From Bursaphelenchus xylophilus (lineage: Eukaryota; Nematoda; Chromadorea; Rhabditida; Aphelenchoididae), in NCBI GenBank assembly GCA_904066235.2, contig CAJFCV020000001.1, positions 8,184,001-8,248,000 of the forward strand: DNA of 64,000 nucleotides, given 5' to 3'. Both the position numbers and the translations under genes were made by a program. A model generated the notes under the pieces. It was given only the letters and a program-made list of their open reading frames with translations, did no database searches and was not told the origin of the DNA. This document shows, piece after piece, positions 51,555 through 61,181 of this stretch (the stretch's first letter is position 1; each line of letters begins with the position of its first letter).

Positions 51555-52146
51555 CAAGGAAAGTACTTTTATGGGGGCTCCTACTTTTTGACGGGACATA
51601 TCTCAAAAAATCAAAAAAAATGTGCTGATCAAGGATGTATAAATCCTAGCTGCCCATTTTAGGTTTTTAGGGGTGAAAACTCGATCGGAAGTTGACTTAA
51701 AGTCCTATATGAACCCCTTTTCGTTTAATGTTTCACAGGTTTACAATTTTTATTTTGGCTTAAAATGATGTTTATTGAGTTTCTAAGGCATAATAAATCA
51801 GTCTTGGCACAAAAATTTATTTTTCCAACCTTCATCTTCAAAAAAAGTTGATTCAGCCCAAAAGGGAAATCGAACCCATGCGGCGTTCCCCCTCTTGATT
51901 CCCAAACTACGGCACTAGCCACTCGGCCACATCGCTCTCTTCCGAAGGAAGAGACGGACTGCGCTTTTATCGTTTTGAATGCCTGCGCCTTTTGTAGGGA
52001 AATTAAGCCAGTTTTTGGGCATTTTCACCCCTAAAAATCTAAAATGGGCAGCTAAGATTTATATATCCTTGATCAGCACATTTTTTCTGATTTTTTGAGA
52101 TATGTCCCGTCAAAAAGTAGGAGCCCCCATAAAAGTACTTTCCTTG
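51555..52146 (-). mobile_element. 592-bp CAAGGAAAG-family TIR element, copy in satellite (1)
   Basis: It begins CAAGGAAAGTACTTTTATGG and ends with its reverse complement. The terminal inverted repeats are 125 bp (51555-51679 and about 52022-52146) with only a few mismatches. TCA flanks it (51552-51554 and 52147-52149). The uninterrupted satellite reads GTTTCAGC at this point, so the 3-bp duplication is certain. The tRNA-like module is on the minus strand at about 51864-51940. No coding frame for a transposase is present. Confidence 0.9.
51864..51940 (-). other. tRNA-Ser-like module within the 592-bp element (copy 1)
   Basis: On the minus strand TGGCCGAGTGG (box A) and GGGTTCGATTTCCC (box B, one mismatch to the consensus) lie at tRNA spacing. 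The arrangement has a long middle section, as in a type II tRNA such as Ser or Leu. A perfect hairpin, CTCTTCC-TTC-GGAAGAG, abuts the 5' side. The acceptor stem does not close. Confidence 0.55.
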
Positions 52147-52791
52147 TCAGCTTTTTTGCAATCAAATTACGCCCGCCGCAGGCCAAACACTCTCTTATTA
52201 TACCAGGCACCAGTCTTAAAAAAAAAGTGAATTAGTGATGTCGGAGTGAATTGACAAGGCATATACCATTCGAAAGGTAATCTCGTGAGATTTTAGCACT
52301 GCAAGTTTCAGCTTTTTTGCAATCAAATTACGCCCGCCGCAGGCCAAACACTCTGATATTGTACTAGCCACCAGTTTAAAAAAAAAGTGAATTAGTGATG
52401 TCGGAGTGAATTGACAAGGCATATACCATTCGAAAGGTAATCTCGTAAGATTTTAGCACGGCAAGTTTCAGCTTTTTTGCAATCAAATTACGCCCGCCGC
52501 AGGCCAAACACTCTGATATTATACCAGGCACCAGTTTTAAAAAAAAAAGTGAATTAGTGATGTCGGAGTGAATTGACAAGGCATACACCATTTGAAAGGT
52601 AACCTCGTAAGATTTTAGCACGGCTAGTTTCAGCTTTTTTGCAATCAAATTACGCCCGCCGCAGGCCAAACACTCTCTTATTATACCAGGCACAAGTTTT
52701 AAAAAAAGTGAATTAGTGATGTCGGAGTGAATTGACAAGGCATACACCATTCGAAAGGTAATCTCGTAAGATTTTAGCACGGTAAGTTTCA

Positions 52792-53383
52792 CAAGGAAAG
52801 TACTTTTATGGGGGCTCCTACTTTTTGACGGGACATATCTCAAAAAATCAAAAAAAATGTGCTGATCAAGGATGTATAAATCCTAGCTGCCCATTTTAGG
52901 TTTTTAGGGGTGAAAACTCGATCGGAAGTTGACTTAAAGTCCTATATGAACCCCTTTTCGTTTAATGTTTCACAGGTTTACAATTTTTATTTTGGCTTAA
53001 AATGATGTTTATTGAGTTTCTAAGGCATAATAAATCAGTCTTGGCACAAAAATTTATTTTTCCAACCTTCATCTTCAAAAAAGTTGATTCAGCCCAAAAG
53101 GGAAATCGAACCCATGCGGCGTTCTCCCTCTTGATTCCCAAACTACGGCACTAGCCACTCGGCCACATCGCTCTCTTCCGAAGGAAGAGACGGACTGCGC
53201 TTTTTATCGTTTTGAATGCCTGCGCCTTTTGTAGGGAAATTAAGCCAGTTTTTGGGCATTTTCACCCCTAAAAATCTAAAATGGGCAGCTAAGATTTATA
53301 TATCCTTGATCAGCACATTTTTTCTGATTTTTTGAGATATGTCCCGTCAAAAAGTAGGAGCCCCCATAAAAGTACTTTCCTTG
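52792..53383 (-). mobile_element. 592-bp CAAGGAAAG-family TIR element, copy in satellite (2)
   Basis: This copy is nearly identical to the one at 51555 (a few single-base changes, such as a C to T in the tRNA-like core and A/T run lengths). It is at the same satellite phase, with the same TCA duplication (52789-52791 and 53384-53386). The offset of 1237 bp equals one element plus about four satellite units. It therefore arose by duplication of an array segment, not by a second transposition. The tRNA-like core lies at about 53101-53176 (-). Confidence 0.9.
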
Positions 53384-54586
53384 TCAGCTTTTTTGCAATC
53401 AAATTACGCCCGCCGCAGGCCAAACACTCTCTTATTATACCAGGCACCAGTCTTAAAAAAAAAGTGAATTAGTGATGTCGGAGTGAATTGACAAGGCATA
53501 TACCATTCGAAAGGTAATCTCGTGAGATTTTAGCACTGCAAGTTTCAGCTTTTTTGCAATCAAATTACGCCCGCCGCAGGCCAAACACTCTGATATTGTA
53601 CTAGCCACCAGTTTAAAAAAAAAGTGAATTAGTGATGTCGGAGTGAATTGACAAGGCATACACCATTTGAAAGGTAACCTCGTAAGATTTTAGCACGGCT
53701 AGTTTCAGCTTTTTTGCAATCAAATTACGCCCGCCGCAGGCCAAACACTCTGATATTATACCAGGCACCAGTTTTAAAAAAAAAAGTGAATTAGTGATGT
53801 CGGAGTGAATTGACAAGGCATACACCATTTGAAAGGTAACCTCGTAAGATTTTAGCACGGCTAGTTTCAGCTTTTTTGCAATCAAATTACGCCCGCCGCA
53901 GGCCAAACACTCTCTTATTATACCAGGCACAAGTTTTAAAAAAAGTGAATTAGTGATGTCGGAGTGAATTGACAAGGCATACACCATTCGAAAGGTAATC
54001 TCGTAAGATTTTAGCGCGGCAAGTTTCAGCTTTTTTGCAATCAAATTACGCCCGCCGCAGGCCAAACACTCTGATATTATACCAGGAACCAGTTTTAAAA
54101 AAAAAGTGAATTAGTGATGTCGGAGTGAATTGACAAGGCATACACCATTCGAAAGGTAATCTCGTAAGATTTTAGCGCGGCAAGTTTCAGCTTTTTTGCA
54201 ATCAAATTACGCCCGCCGCAGGCCAAACACTCTGATATTATACCAGGCACCAGTTTAAAAAAAAAGTGAATTAGTGATGTCGGAGTGAATTGACAAGGCA
54301 TACACCATTCGAAAGGTAATCTCGTAAGATTTTAGCACGGCAAGTTTCAGCTTTTTTGCGATCAAATTACCCCCGCCGCAGGCCAAACACTCTGATATTA
54401 TACTAGACACCAGTTTAAAAAAAAGTGAATTAGTGATGTCGGAGTGAATTGACAAGGCATACTTAGGTGCCAAGGAGCATTCGCTTTTTTCTAAAGCCGT
54501 CAAAACCCGATCCGTCATGGCCTGGGGCGAAATTTGAAATTTTGCGCCAGCGGCAAGAATATTAAAATTTTATTTTTTCAGAAAAA

Positions 54587-54694
54587 GGGTAACCTATCCT
54601 CGGGGTAACCTATCCTCCGAGGTAACCTATCCGAAACTTGGGGTAACCTGTCCGCCGGGGTAACCTATTGGCTAGGGGTAACCTATCCTCCGAG
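54587..54694. repeat. Minisatellite of GGGGTAACCTATCC-like units
   Basis: About six degenerate copies of GGGTAACCTATCC occur with variable spacers (CTCG, TCCGA, GAAACTTGG, GCCG, TTGGCTA). Spacing is about 14-21 bp. It lies between the satellite edge and the dispersed repeat. Confidence 0.75.
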
Positions 54695-54698
54695 AAGG

Positions 54699-55164
54699 CC
54701 AAAATTGAGAACTTTGCAATCGCCTATCGGCGTTTAATGACGAATCCTACAAAAATGGTCGATCAGCACTGCAACATCATTCTCAATCATCATAAAAAGT
54801 GTCAGAACTTTTTCCGGCTCGTAACTCGACTTATTGAGCCATCTTCCCTGCTATTAGAATGGTTGAAATGGGCGCCCGGGCTTTTGGCAAAGTGACAAAA
54901 TCCTTGGCATTCCGCAACTAGAGAGATTTTAATTATCAAACTCATCAAACATGGTGCTTTTGAAAGACAAAACAGACCTGCTATAACAAGAAAAATTCAC
55001 TGATAGGGTCTATAGCTTTTTTTCTGTCAAGATTTTGTTCAATACTGGGCTAATTTGCAATTTTTCTAATTTCTCGAAGAAGCCAAAAAAAATTATTTAA
55101 CAGTACGCCAAACATTTGTTTTCGTGGCGTGACTCGACCAGAGTTCCGTGAAAAAACGTTGTGA
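54699..55164 (+). repeat. Dispersed 469-bp repeat, copy 2, immediately upstream of CIAO1
   Basis: This copy matches 6030-6498 in the same orientation relative to the downstream gene, from CCAAAATTGAGAACTTTGCA to CGTGAAAAAACGTTGTGA. It ends 55 bp before the CIAO1 ATG. Differences are scattered single bases and small indels. The copies have different open frames, which argues against coding. Confidence 0.75.
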
Positions 55165-55219
55165 TCTCATGAGAAATTACCTCGAATTTTTTTTGATTTG
55201 TCAACCCTGTTGATTTCCG

Positions 55220-56376
55220 ATGGAGGTGACAAAGTTGTTTACGGGTTTTCATAGCGAGAATATTGTGAATAATAGAGCCTGGTATTGTCATTGGAAACGT
55301 GATGGGAAACTCCTGGTGACGACAGGTGAGGATAAAACAGCAAAAGTGTGGAGATTCAGTCAGGGTATGTTATTCTTAATTGCTTTTTATGAGTTAGATG
55401 GACAAAAGCTCAGGTTGATCACGCAGTTGACTGGAGATCATTTGCGGACCGTGCGAAGTGCTCAATTTTCTCCTTGTGGGAGATATATTATAACGGCTAG
55501 CTTTGATTCTTCAATGAGGGTTTATGAACAAGAAGATGGCGAACATTTTGAAGAGAAACACAGATTGGATGGGCATGAACACGAAGTCAAGTGCGCCTCG
55601 TTCTCTTCGTCAGGACAATACATGGCTTCAGCAAGTCGCGATAAGAATGTGTTCGTATGGCAAGGTAATTCCGTGGTTTAAGATCTTTAGCTTGAACTTT
55701 AGTTGACGAAGATGAAGACTTCGATGTTGACTCTGTTCTGCAAAATCACACTGGAGATGTTAAATTTGTTGTGTGGCATCCCTCTGAAAATGTAATTTTT
55801 TCGTGATAAGTAGCCCTATTCATTTTAGTTCTTAGTCTCTGGAGGTTATGATATGACGGCGAACATTTATCGCTATGATGGGTCTGATTGGGTCGTTCAT
55901 CAAAGTCTTGGAACTATCCACGACGAGACAGTTTGGTCATTAGCATTTAACCATGATGGAAGCTACTTCACAACAGTCGGAGGAGACGGAAGGATTAAGG
56001 TAAGTAGCTTTAGGTATTTATGTACTTTCAGGTCTGGAAGATGATTCGAGGTGCATCGGAGGCGCAGCACAAGTTTGTCCACTTGAGTTCCATCACACCT
56101 CCCGACTCGATTTGGCCCATTTTTACAGTTTGCTGGGATCCCTTCCGGAACCTGTTTGCTTGTGGAGGTGGAGATCGAAGATTATGGTAAGATTAACCGA
56201 ACTTAAATTAAAAATTTAGGATATACGAGCTTTCCCAGGACGAAACAATCACTTTAATCGGTCAATATGAACATGGCAGTGATATTAATTGTATTGCCTT
56301 TAATCCGAAGCACCCGAATGTCCTTTCCCTTTGTTCAGATGACGGGGAGATTGTTTTATTAGAGTTGAAACAATAA
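55220..56376 (+). CDS. CIAO1: CIAO1, cytosolic iron-sulfur assembly WD40 protein
   Basis: This is the WD40 scaffold of the cytosolic iron-sulfur targeting complex, which delivers Fe-S clusters to apoproteins. Six exons (55220-55364, 55398-55664, 55703-55791, 55829-55999, 56032-56186, 56220-56376) give 327 residues, the family's usual size. The WD blocks include AWYCHWKRDGKLLVTTGEDK, TVRSAQFSPCGRYIITASFD, VKCASFSSSGQYMASASRDK, VKFVVWHPSENVLVSGGYD, TVWSLAFNHDGSYFTTVGGD, FTVCWDPFRNLFACGGGD and INCIAFNPKHPNVLSLCSDD. These seven blades form one propeller. AATAAA overlaps the stop codon. POLR1B begins 99 bp downstream, so the two may share a polycistronic transcript. Confidence 0.93.
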
Positions 56377-56475
56377 ATACTTATATATATATATATATAA
56401 CTTGTTTAAATGTTTGGGAGGTTTTTGACCATTTTATACTGTGAAACATCCATGAATATAAGGGTAATTTTTTAG
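56377..56475 (+). promoter_or_regulatory. Operon-like intercistronic region with a candidate trans-splice acceptor
   Basis: The 99 bp between the CIAO1 stop and the POLR1B ATG contain an AATAAA at the stop, a TA microsatellite (about 56382-56400), and GGTAATTTTTTAG directly against the ATG. Nematode operons have about 100 bp between genes and a splice acceptor just before the downstream start, so this is a plausible SL trans-splice site. It could instead be the end of a cis-spliced 5' UTR intron. Confidence 0.5.
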
Positions 56476-59400
56476 ATGGATTGTGATGTTGCTGGATATC
56501 ACGTCGCATCGTTTAATTTCTTCTGCGGAGAAGGGCTGGCTTTGGCTGCAGATGATGTCCCTACTGAGAAATTCCGATTGAAAAATGAACAGGCAATTGA
56601 AATCCGTTACAAGGGGGCTATAATGAAGAGTCCCAGTCTTCAGAGTGCATTGGTGAGTGCTTAATTTTTTTTACGATATTTGGTTTTTAGATGTCTAAGA
56701 ATGTTGAAGATATTACGAACACGCAATTCATCTTACCTTCCGAATGTCGTCAGCGAGGATTAACGTACAGAGGCCCTTTATTCGTGGACCTGGAAGTAAA
56801 AGTAAACGGAACTGTTTTGGGGATCTTCTCAACTCTTCTTGGCCATATTCCCATCATGCTCAGGTCAGATCTCTGCCATTTAAAGGACATGTCAGAAGAA
56901 GAATTGATTAAAGCTGGGGAAGAAGGAATCGAAAAAGGAGGGTACTTTGTGAACAAGGGATCGGAAAAAGTTATTCGATTGCTGGTGGGAAACAAGAGAA
57001 ACTTCCCTCTGGCCATTGTGAGAAATAGTTTCAAGGAGAAAGGGAAACTGTTCACTGAATTTGGTGTTATGATGAGATGTTTCAAAGAAGGACATTCGGC
57101 CTCCATGATGACTCTTCATTATCTCGACAGTGCTTCCATGGTCTTGACGATTCAGGTAGAGTGACTTGTAAGAAAAAATGTTTTGTTTCAGTACCGTCGA
57201 GAACTGTTTTATATTCCTTTTATGTACATCCTTAGAGCTCTCACAGATCTGAGCGATGTTCAGATTTTTGAAAATATGACTAAATTGAGACCAAATGACA
57301 CTTACTGGTCAAGCTGTGTCAAAAATATGTTGGTCAGCGCGGCCGAGGAAGGTGTCACAAACAGAGAAACCGCCTTGAGGGTACTAGGATCGAGATTCAG
57401 GGTAACACTCGGCCAAAAGATTGCTCCTTGGGAAACTGATGAAGTAAGTGTTTATACATGCAGATTTGTGATTATGATTTTAGGATGCTGGTAGATTCAT
57501 AATCAGATATTGCGTGGCCATCCATTTAAATGATGCCGACGATAAGTTCCATTGTCTTTCATTTATGGGGCAAAAGCTGATAAGCCTGGCTTTGGGGCAG
57601 ATTCTTCCAGAATCCCCTGATAACCCTCAGTTCCACGAAGCTACAGTAACCGGACATATTTTCTTATTGATGATTCGCGAGAAACTGGAGAATGTTTTGG
57701 GTGTTTTAAGGAGGAAAATTGAAATTGTCCAGGCCAGAAGAGGAGACAAGTTTGTGTTTGATGGGTAAGGCTTGTATATGCAAATTTACAAAAAACTGTA
57801 ATTTCAGAAAATTCTTCCAATCTCAGTTAGGGAGTATTGGATCCCAGCAGATTACTAATGCTTTTGAATACTTTTTGGCCACTGGCAACTTAATATCCAG
57901 AACCGGAATTGGATTAATGCAAGATCAAGGCTTTGCTGTGATCGCTGAGAGAATAAACCAGCTCCGTTTTGTCTCCCACTTCAGGGCCATCCATCGTGGT
58001 GCCTTTTTCATGGAGACCAGGACCACTGATGTCAGAAAACTTCGACCAGAAGCGTGGGGCTTTATCTGTCCGGTTCACACTCCTGATGGGGCTCCATGTG
58101 GTCTTCTAAACCATGTTACAGCTTCGTGTGACATCGTCACTAAGCCTGTTGACACCAAGCCTTTGAATGAGTTGTTGTATCAGATGGGAGTTATCACCCA
58201 TGAAGAAATGAGACTCAATGTTGCCAAAACAAAGGACAATCCGGAAGAATATAAAGTTTTTTATCCGGTCGTAATGGATGGGAAGGTTGTCGGATATGTT
58301 TCAAAGGCAGAAGCACCGAGATTGGAAAGACGTTTGAGAGCCTTGAAGGTGAATTCCAAGGAGAAACAAGTGCCATCTTTGGTCGAGATTGTTTTGGTGA
58401 GAGCATCCACGGACGAGAAAAACATCCTGACTCAATTCCCTGGTTTCTACATATTCTCGGACATGGGAAGAATGATTCGCCCGGTTAAGAATCTGATTTC
58501 CAAGAAGACCGAATTTGTGGGTGAGTCCGACACATTCAGAAGTGATTTTTGTTTTGAAGGAATCTTCGAACAAGTCTATCTTTCGATTATAATTGACCCC
58601 GAAGAGATCGAACCCGGAGTGACGATGCATCAAGAACTTCATCCCAGCGCTTTATTCAGTTTCGCAGGGAATCTGATTCCTTTCCCAGACCACAATCAGT
58701 CTCCTCGTAACATTTACCAATGTCAGATGGGAAAACAAACCATGGGAATCGCAGTGCACGCCTGGAAGGCTAGAGCCGACAACAAGATGTACAATTTAAT
58801 TGTATGTGGTATTCCTTAATTTAATTTTATATCCTTTTTAGACCCCTCAACATCCACTACTCAAACTAGAGGCCTACGAGAAATATGAGATGGCCAATTA
58901 TCCGTTGGGAACCAACGCTTGCGTGGCTGTAATCTCTTATACGGGTTATGATATGGAGGATGCTATGGTGATCAACAAAAGTTCATTCGAGAGGGGATTT
59001 GCTCATGGAATGGTGATCAAAGTTGAAAGGTGAGACTACTTGGCAAACTACCATTTGTATAGACTTAACCTGGCTGAAACTGGTGCCTTCGGAAAGAAGG
59101 AATGTAATCATTTCTTTGCCAAAGATCCCAAAGACACAGAAGTAAAAAGTATAACCCGAGATGGATTACCAATCCCAGGACGTCTGTATAAACAAGGGGA
59201 TATCTATTACAGTAAGAAGGACAAGTATGAGGAAAAATATACAACCGGAGAATTCAAATATGCAGAAGCCGCCTATTGCGGAGTTGTGAGAGCAATTGCT
59301 GAGGAACACGAAGGGATTGTTGTAAGTTTACTATGCATTTCTTGGAGCATTATAGTTTATTTTACAAGGAAAGTACTTTTATGGGGGCTCCTACTTTTTG

Positions 59401-60855
59401 ACGGGACATACCTCAAAAAATCAGAAACAATCTTAGCTGCCCATTTTGGCCTTTTAGGGGTGAAAATGCCCAAAAACTGGCTCAATTTCCCTACAAAAGG
59501 CGCATGCATTCGAAACGATAAAAAGCGCAGTCGGTCTCTTCCTTCGGAAGAGAGCGGTGTGGCCGAGTGGTTAGTGCCGTAGTCTGGGAATCAAGAGGGG
59601 GACGCCGCACGGGTTCGATTTCCCTTTTGGGCTGAATCAACTTTTTTGAAGTTGAAGGTCGGAAAAATAAATTTTTGGGCCAAGACTGATTTATTACGTC
59701 TTAGAAACTCAATAAACATAATTTTAAGCCAAAATAAAAATTGTAAACCCGTGAAAAATTAGGCGAAAAGGGGTTCATATAGGACTTTAAGTCAACTTCC
59801 GATTGAGTTTTCACCCCTAAAAACCTAAAATGGGCAGCTAAGATTTATATATCCTTGATCAGCACATTTTTTCTGATTTTTTGAGATATGTCCCGTCAAA
59901 AAGTAGGAGCCCCCATAAAAGTACTTTCCTTGTTAGCATATTCTGATCCAATGGAGAATCCCTCGAAATCCTATTATTGGCGACAAGTTTGCCTCGAGGC
60001 ATGGACAGAAGGGAATTAACTCTTTCTTATGGCCAGTTGAATCTCTACCGTTCTCAGAGTCCGGGATGGTCCCTGATATTATCTTCAATCCTCACGGTTT
60101 CCCATCTCGGATGACAATCGGAATGATGATTGAGAGTATGGCTGGGAAAGCCGCTGCCATGAATGGAGGCTATTATGATGCCTCACCTTTTGTCTTCAAT
60201 GAAGAGAACACGGCTATTAACCATTTCGGGGAGCTTCTACAACAAGCTGGATACAACTACTACGGTAATGAGACCATGTATTCGGGTGTGGATGGTAGGG
60301 AACTCAAGGTGAGGAGGTCGTAAATTGCTTTGTATTCGTTGATAGGTGCAAATCTTCTTTGGAATTGTGTATTATCAAAGGTTGAGACATATGATTGCTG
60401 ACAAGTTCCAAGTCCGAGCGACGGGAGTTGTGGACCCGGTCACGTTGCAGCCCGTTAAGGGACGGAAAAAGGGAGGAGGAATTCGATTCGGAGAAATGGA
60501 GCGTGATACCATGATCGCCCATGGTGCCGCCTATTGTCTACAAGACCGACTGCTGTTTTCTTCGGATCTCGACTTCTGCAAAGTCTGTGCCAATTGCAGT
60601 TCAATTATATCGGTATCAAAACTGAAAGCGGCAAATGTAAGTAATATTTAATTGCCCGAGAAAACATTGTTTTGTCTGCAGGTAAAGAAAGCCGAAGATT
60701 ATGAGCGAGGACCAAGGCCGGTCTGCTTAATATGCAATAAAAGCTCGGACGTATACGACATCCAGGTTCCTCGAGTCTTCCGATATCTCGCCGCTGAACT
60801 CAGTTCCGTCGGAATCCAACTCCAATGTGATGTTGGCGACCCTACTTCTCGTTGA
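56476..60855 (+). CDS. POLR1B: RNA polymerase I second-largest subunit (RPA2/RPA135)
   Basis: This is the catalytic beta-like subunit of RNA polymerase I, which transcribes rRNA in the nucleolus. Eleven exons sum to 3414 nt (1137 residues). The protein matches POLR1B from its N-terminal [15 protein letters not shown] block to the C-terminal zinc-binding CKVCANC and CLICNKS motifs. Diagnostic segments are [107 protein letters not shown] and [10 protein letters not shown]. The N terminus is about 40 residues shorter than the human protein and starts directly at an acceptor-like TTTTTTAG. Intron 8 (59322-59936) contains a TIR element placed against its acceptor. Confidence 0.95.
59365..59932 (+). 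mobile_element. 568-bp CAAGGAAAG-family TIR element at the splice acceptor of POLR1B intron 8
   Basis: The ends read CAAGGAAAGTACTTTTATGG and its reverse complement. The flanking duplication is TTA (59362-59364 and 59933-59935). It is about 24 bp shorter than the satellite copies owing to a deletion in the left inverted repeat (the TGATCAAGGAT block is lost). Its orientation is opposite to the satellite copies, so the tRNA-like core is on the plus strand (about 59550-59633), co-directional with POLR1B. The downstream TTA is immediately followed by G, so the duplicated target rebuilds the TTAG acceptor. Confidence 0.9.
59550..59633 (+). other. tRNA-Ser-like module within the POLR1B intronic element
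   Basis: GGTGTGGCCGAGTGGTTAGT carries a box A that fits the Pol III consensus, with a D-stem pair GGC/GCC. CTGGGAATCA resembles an anticodon region, GAGGGGGACGCC a variable arm, and CGGGTTCGATTTCCC a T-arm with box B. The acceptor stem is not complementary. It is probably tRNA-derived and possibly still able to bind TFIIIC. Confidence 0.55.
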
Positions 60856-61181
60856 ATTTGTTTGCGTTTGTTATTACGTCTTTCATTGGAAGATGTTTGT
60901 TATATTTTGTTAGTTGTTTTTTGTTTCAAATAAATTTTTCATTACAAAAAGAAATTAAAATTACATGAAATTTGAATCTAACAATAATCTCTTTTTGAAC
61001 TTATGGGGATACCGGTTTTACACTGGAAAGCGATCGTTACCTCTCGTTCTTAGAATCAATACTCGCCAATGGTTGCCCGCCCTTAAATTAACCAATTATT
61101 TCAAACAATGGGTCGTAATTCCCATTGTTTCGAACAGGAATCTATATTACAATCGTATAAAATTTGAACCAAAGATTAAAT
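60856..61181. other. Convergent 3' region between POLR1B and HPRT
   Basis: These 326 bp lie between tail-to-tail genes. AAATAAATTTTTC near 60929 is a likely POLR1B poly(A) signal. The rest is AT-rich and must include the HPRT 3' UTR. No further gene is visible. Confidence 0.4.

Larger units (their letters stand above)
17960..54462. repeat. Satellite array, ~159-160 bp unit, about 220 units
   Basis: These are head-to-tail units of about 159-160 bp, all in one orientation; for example GTGATGTCGG recurs at 18002, 18161, 18320 and 18480. Length varies mainly in one A-run (7-11 A) before GTGAATTAG. Unit landmarks are GTGATGTCGGAGTGAAT, CATTCGAAAGGTAA, TTTCAGCTTTTTTGCAATC, ACGCCCGCCGCAGGCC and AAACACTCT. 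Variants define domains. Up to about 30.0 kb GATATTGTACTAGACACC and the CACTGGGCG variants dominate. From 30.08 to 46.7 kb units with TCTTATTATACCAGGCAC are frequent. Around 47-49.5 kb left-type units return. After 49.6 kb CCACCAG or CCAGGCACCAG types prevail. Seven-unit (about 1114 bp) periodicity is visible at 36.5-38.8 kb. The unit length is close to a nucleosome repeat. Two 592-bp TIR elements interrupt the array. Confidence 0.96.
54463..55219. other. Transition from the satellite to CIAO1
   Basis: The satellite stops mid-unit at about 54462. After some 120 bp of unique sequence come a short GGTAACC-rich minisatellite (54587-54694) and the second copy of the 469-bp dispersed repeat (54699-55164). 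The last 55 bp before the ATG would be the 5' UTR or core promoter of CIAO1. A 264-nt minus-strand open frame (54255-54518) is satellite-derived read-through. Confidence 0.5.

Noticed and set aside
17960..54462. CRISPR-like array or repetitive spacer array
   Set aside because: Units are contiguous and uniformly related over their whole length, with no distinct repeat/spacer division, and the context is eukaryotic.
17971..54518. Dozens of minus-strand open frames across the satellite as a multi-copy gene family
   Set aside because: They are period-locked products of a 159-bp tandem unit. They are broken by A-run length changes, carry unconstrained substitutions, and have no gene-like ends.
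59040..59582. 180-codon open frame running from POLR1B into the intronic element
   Set aside because: The first part is exon 8; the remainder is intron and transposon read-through after the GTAAGT donor at 59322.
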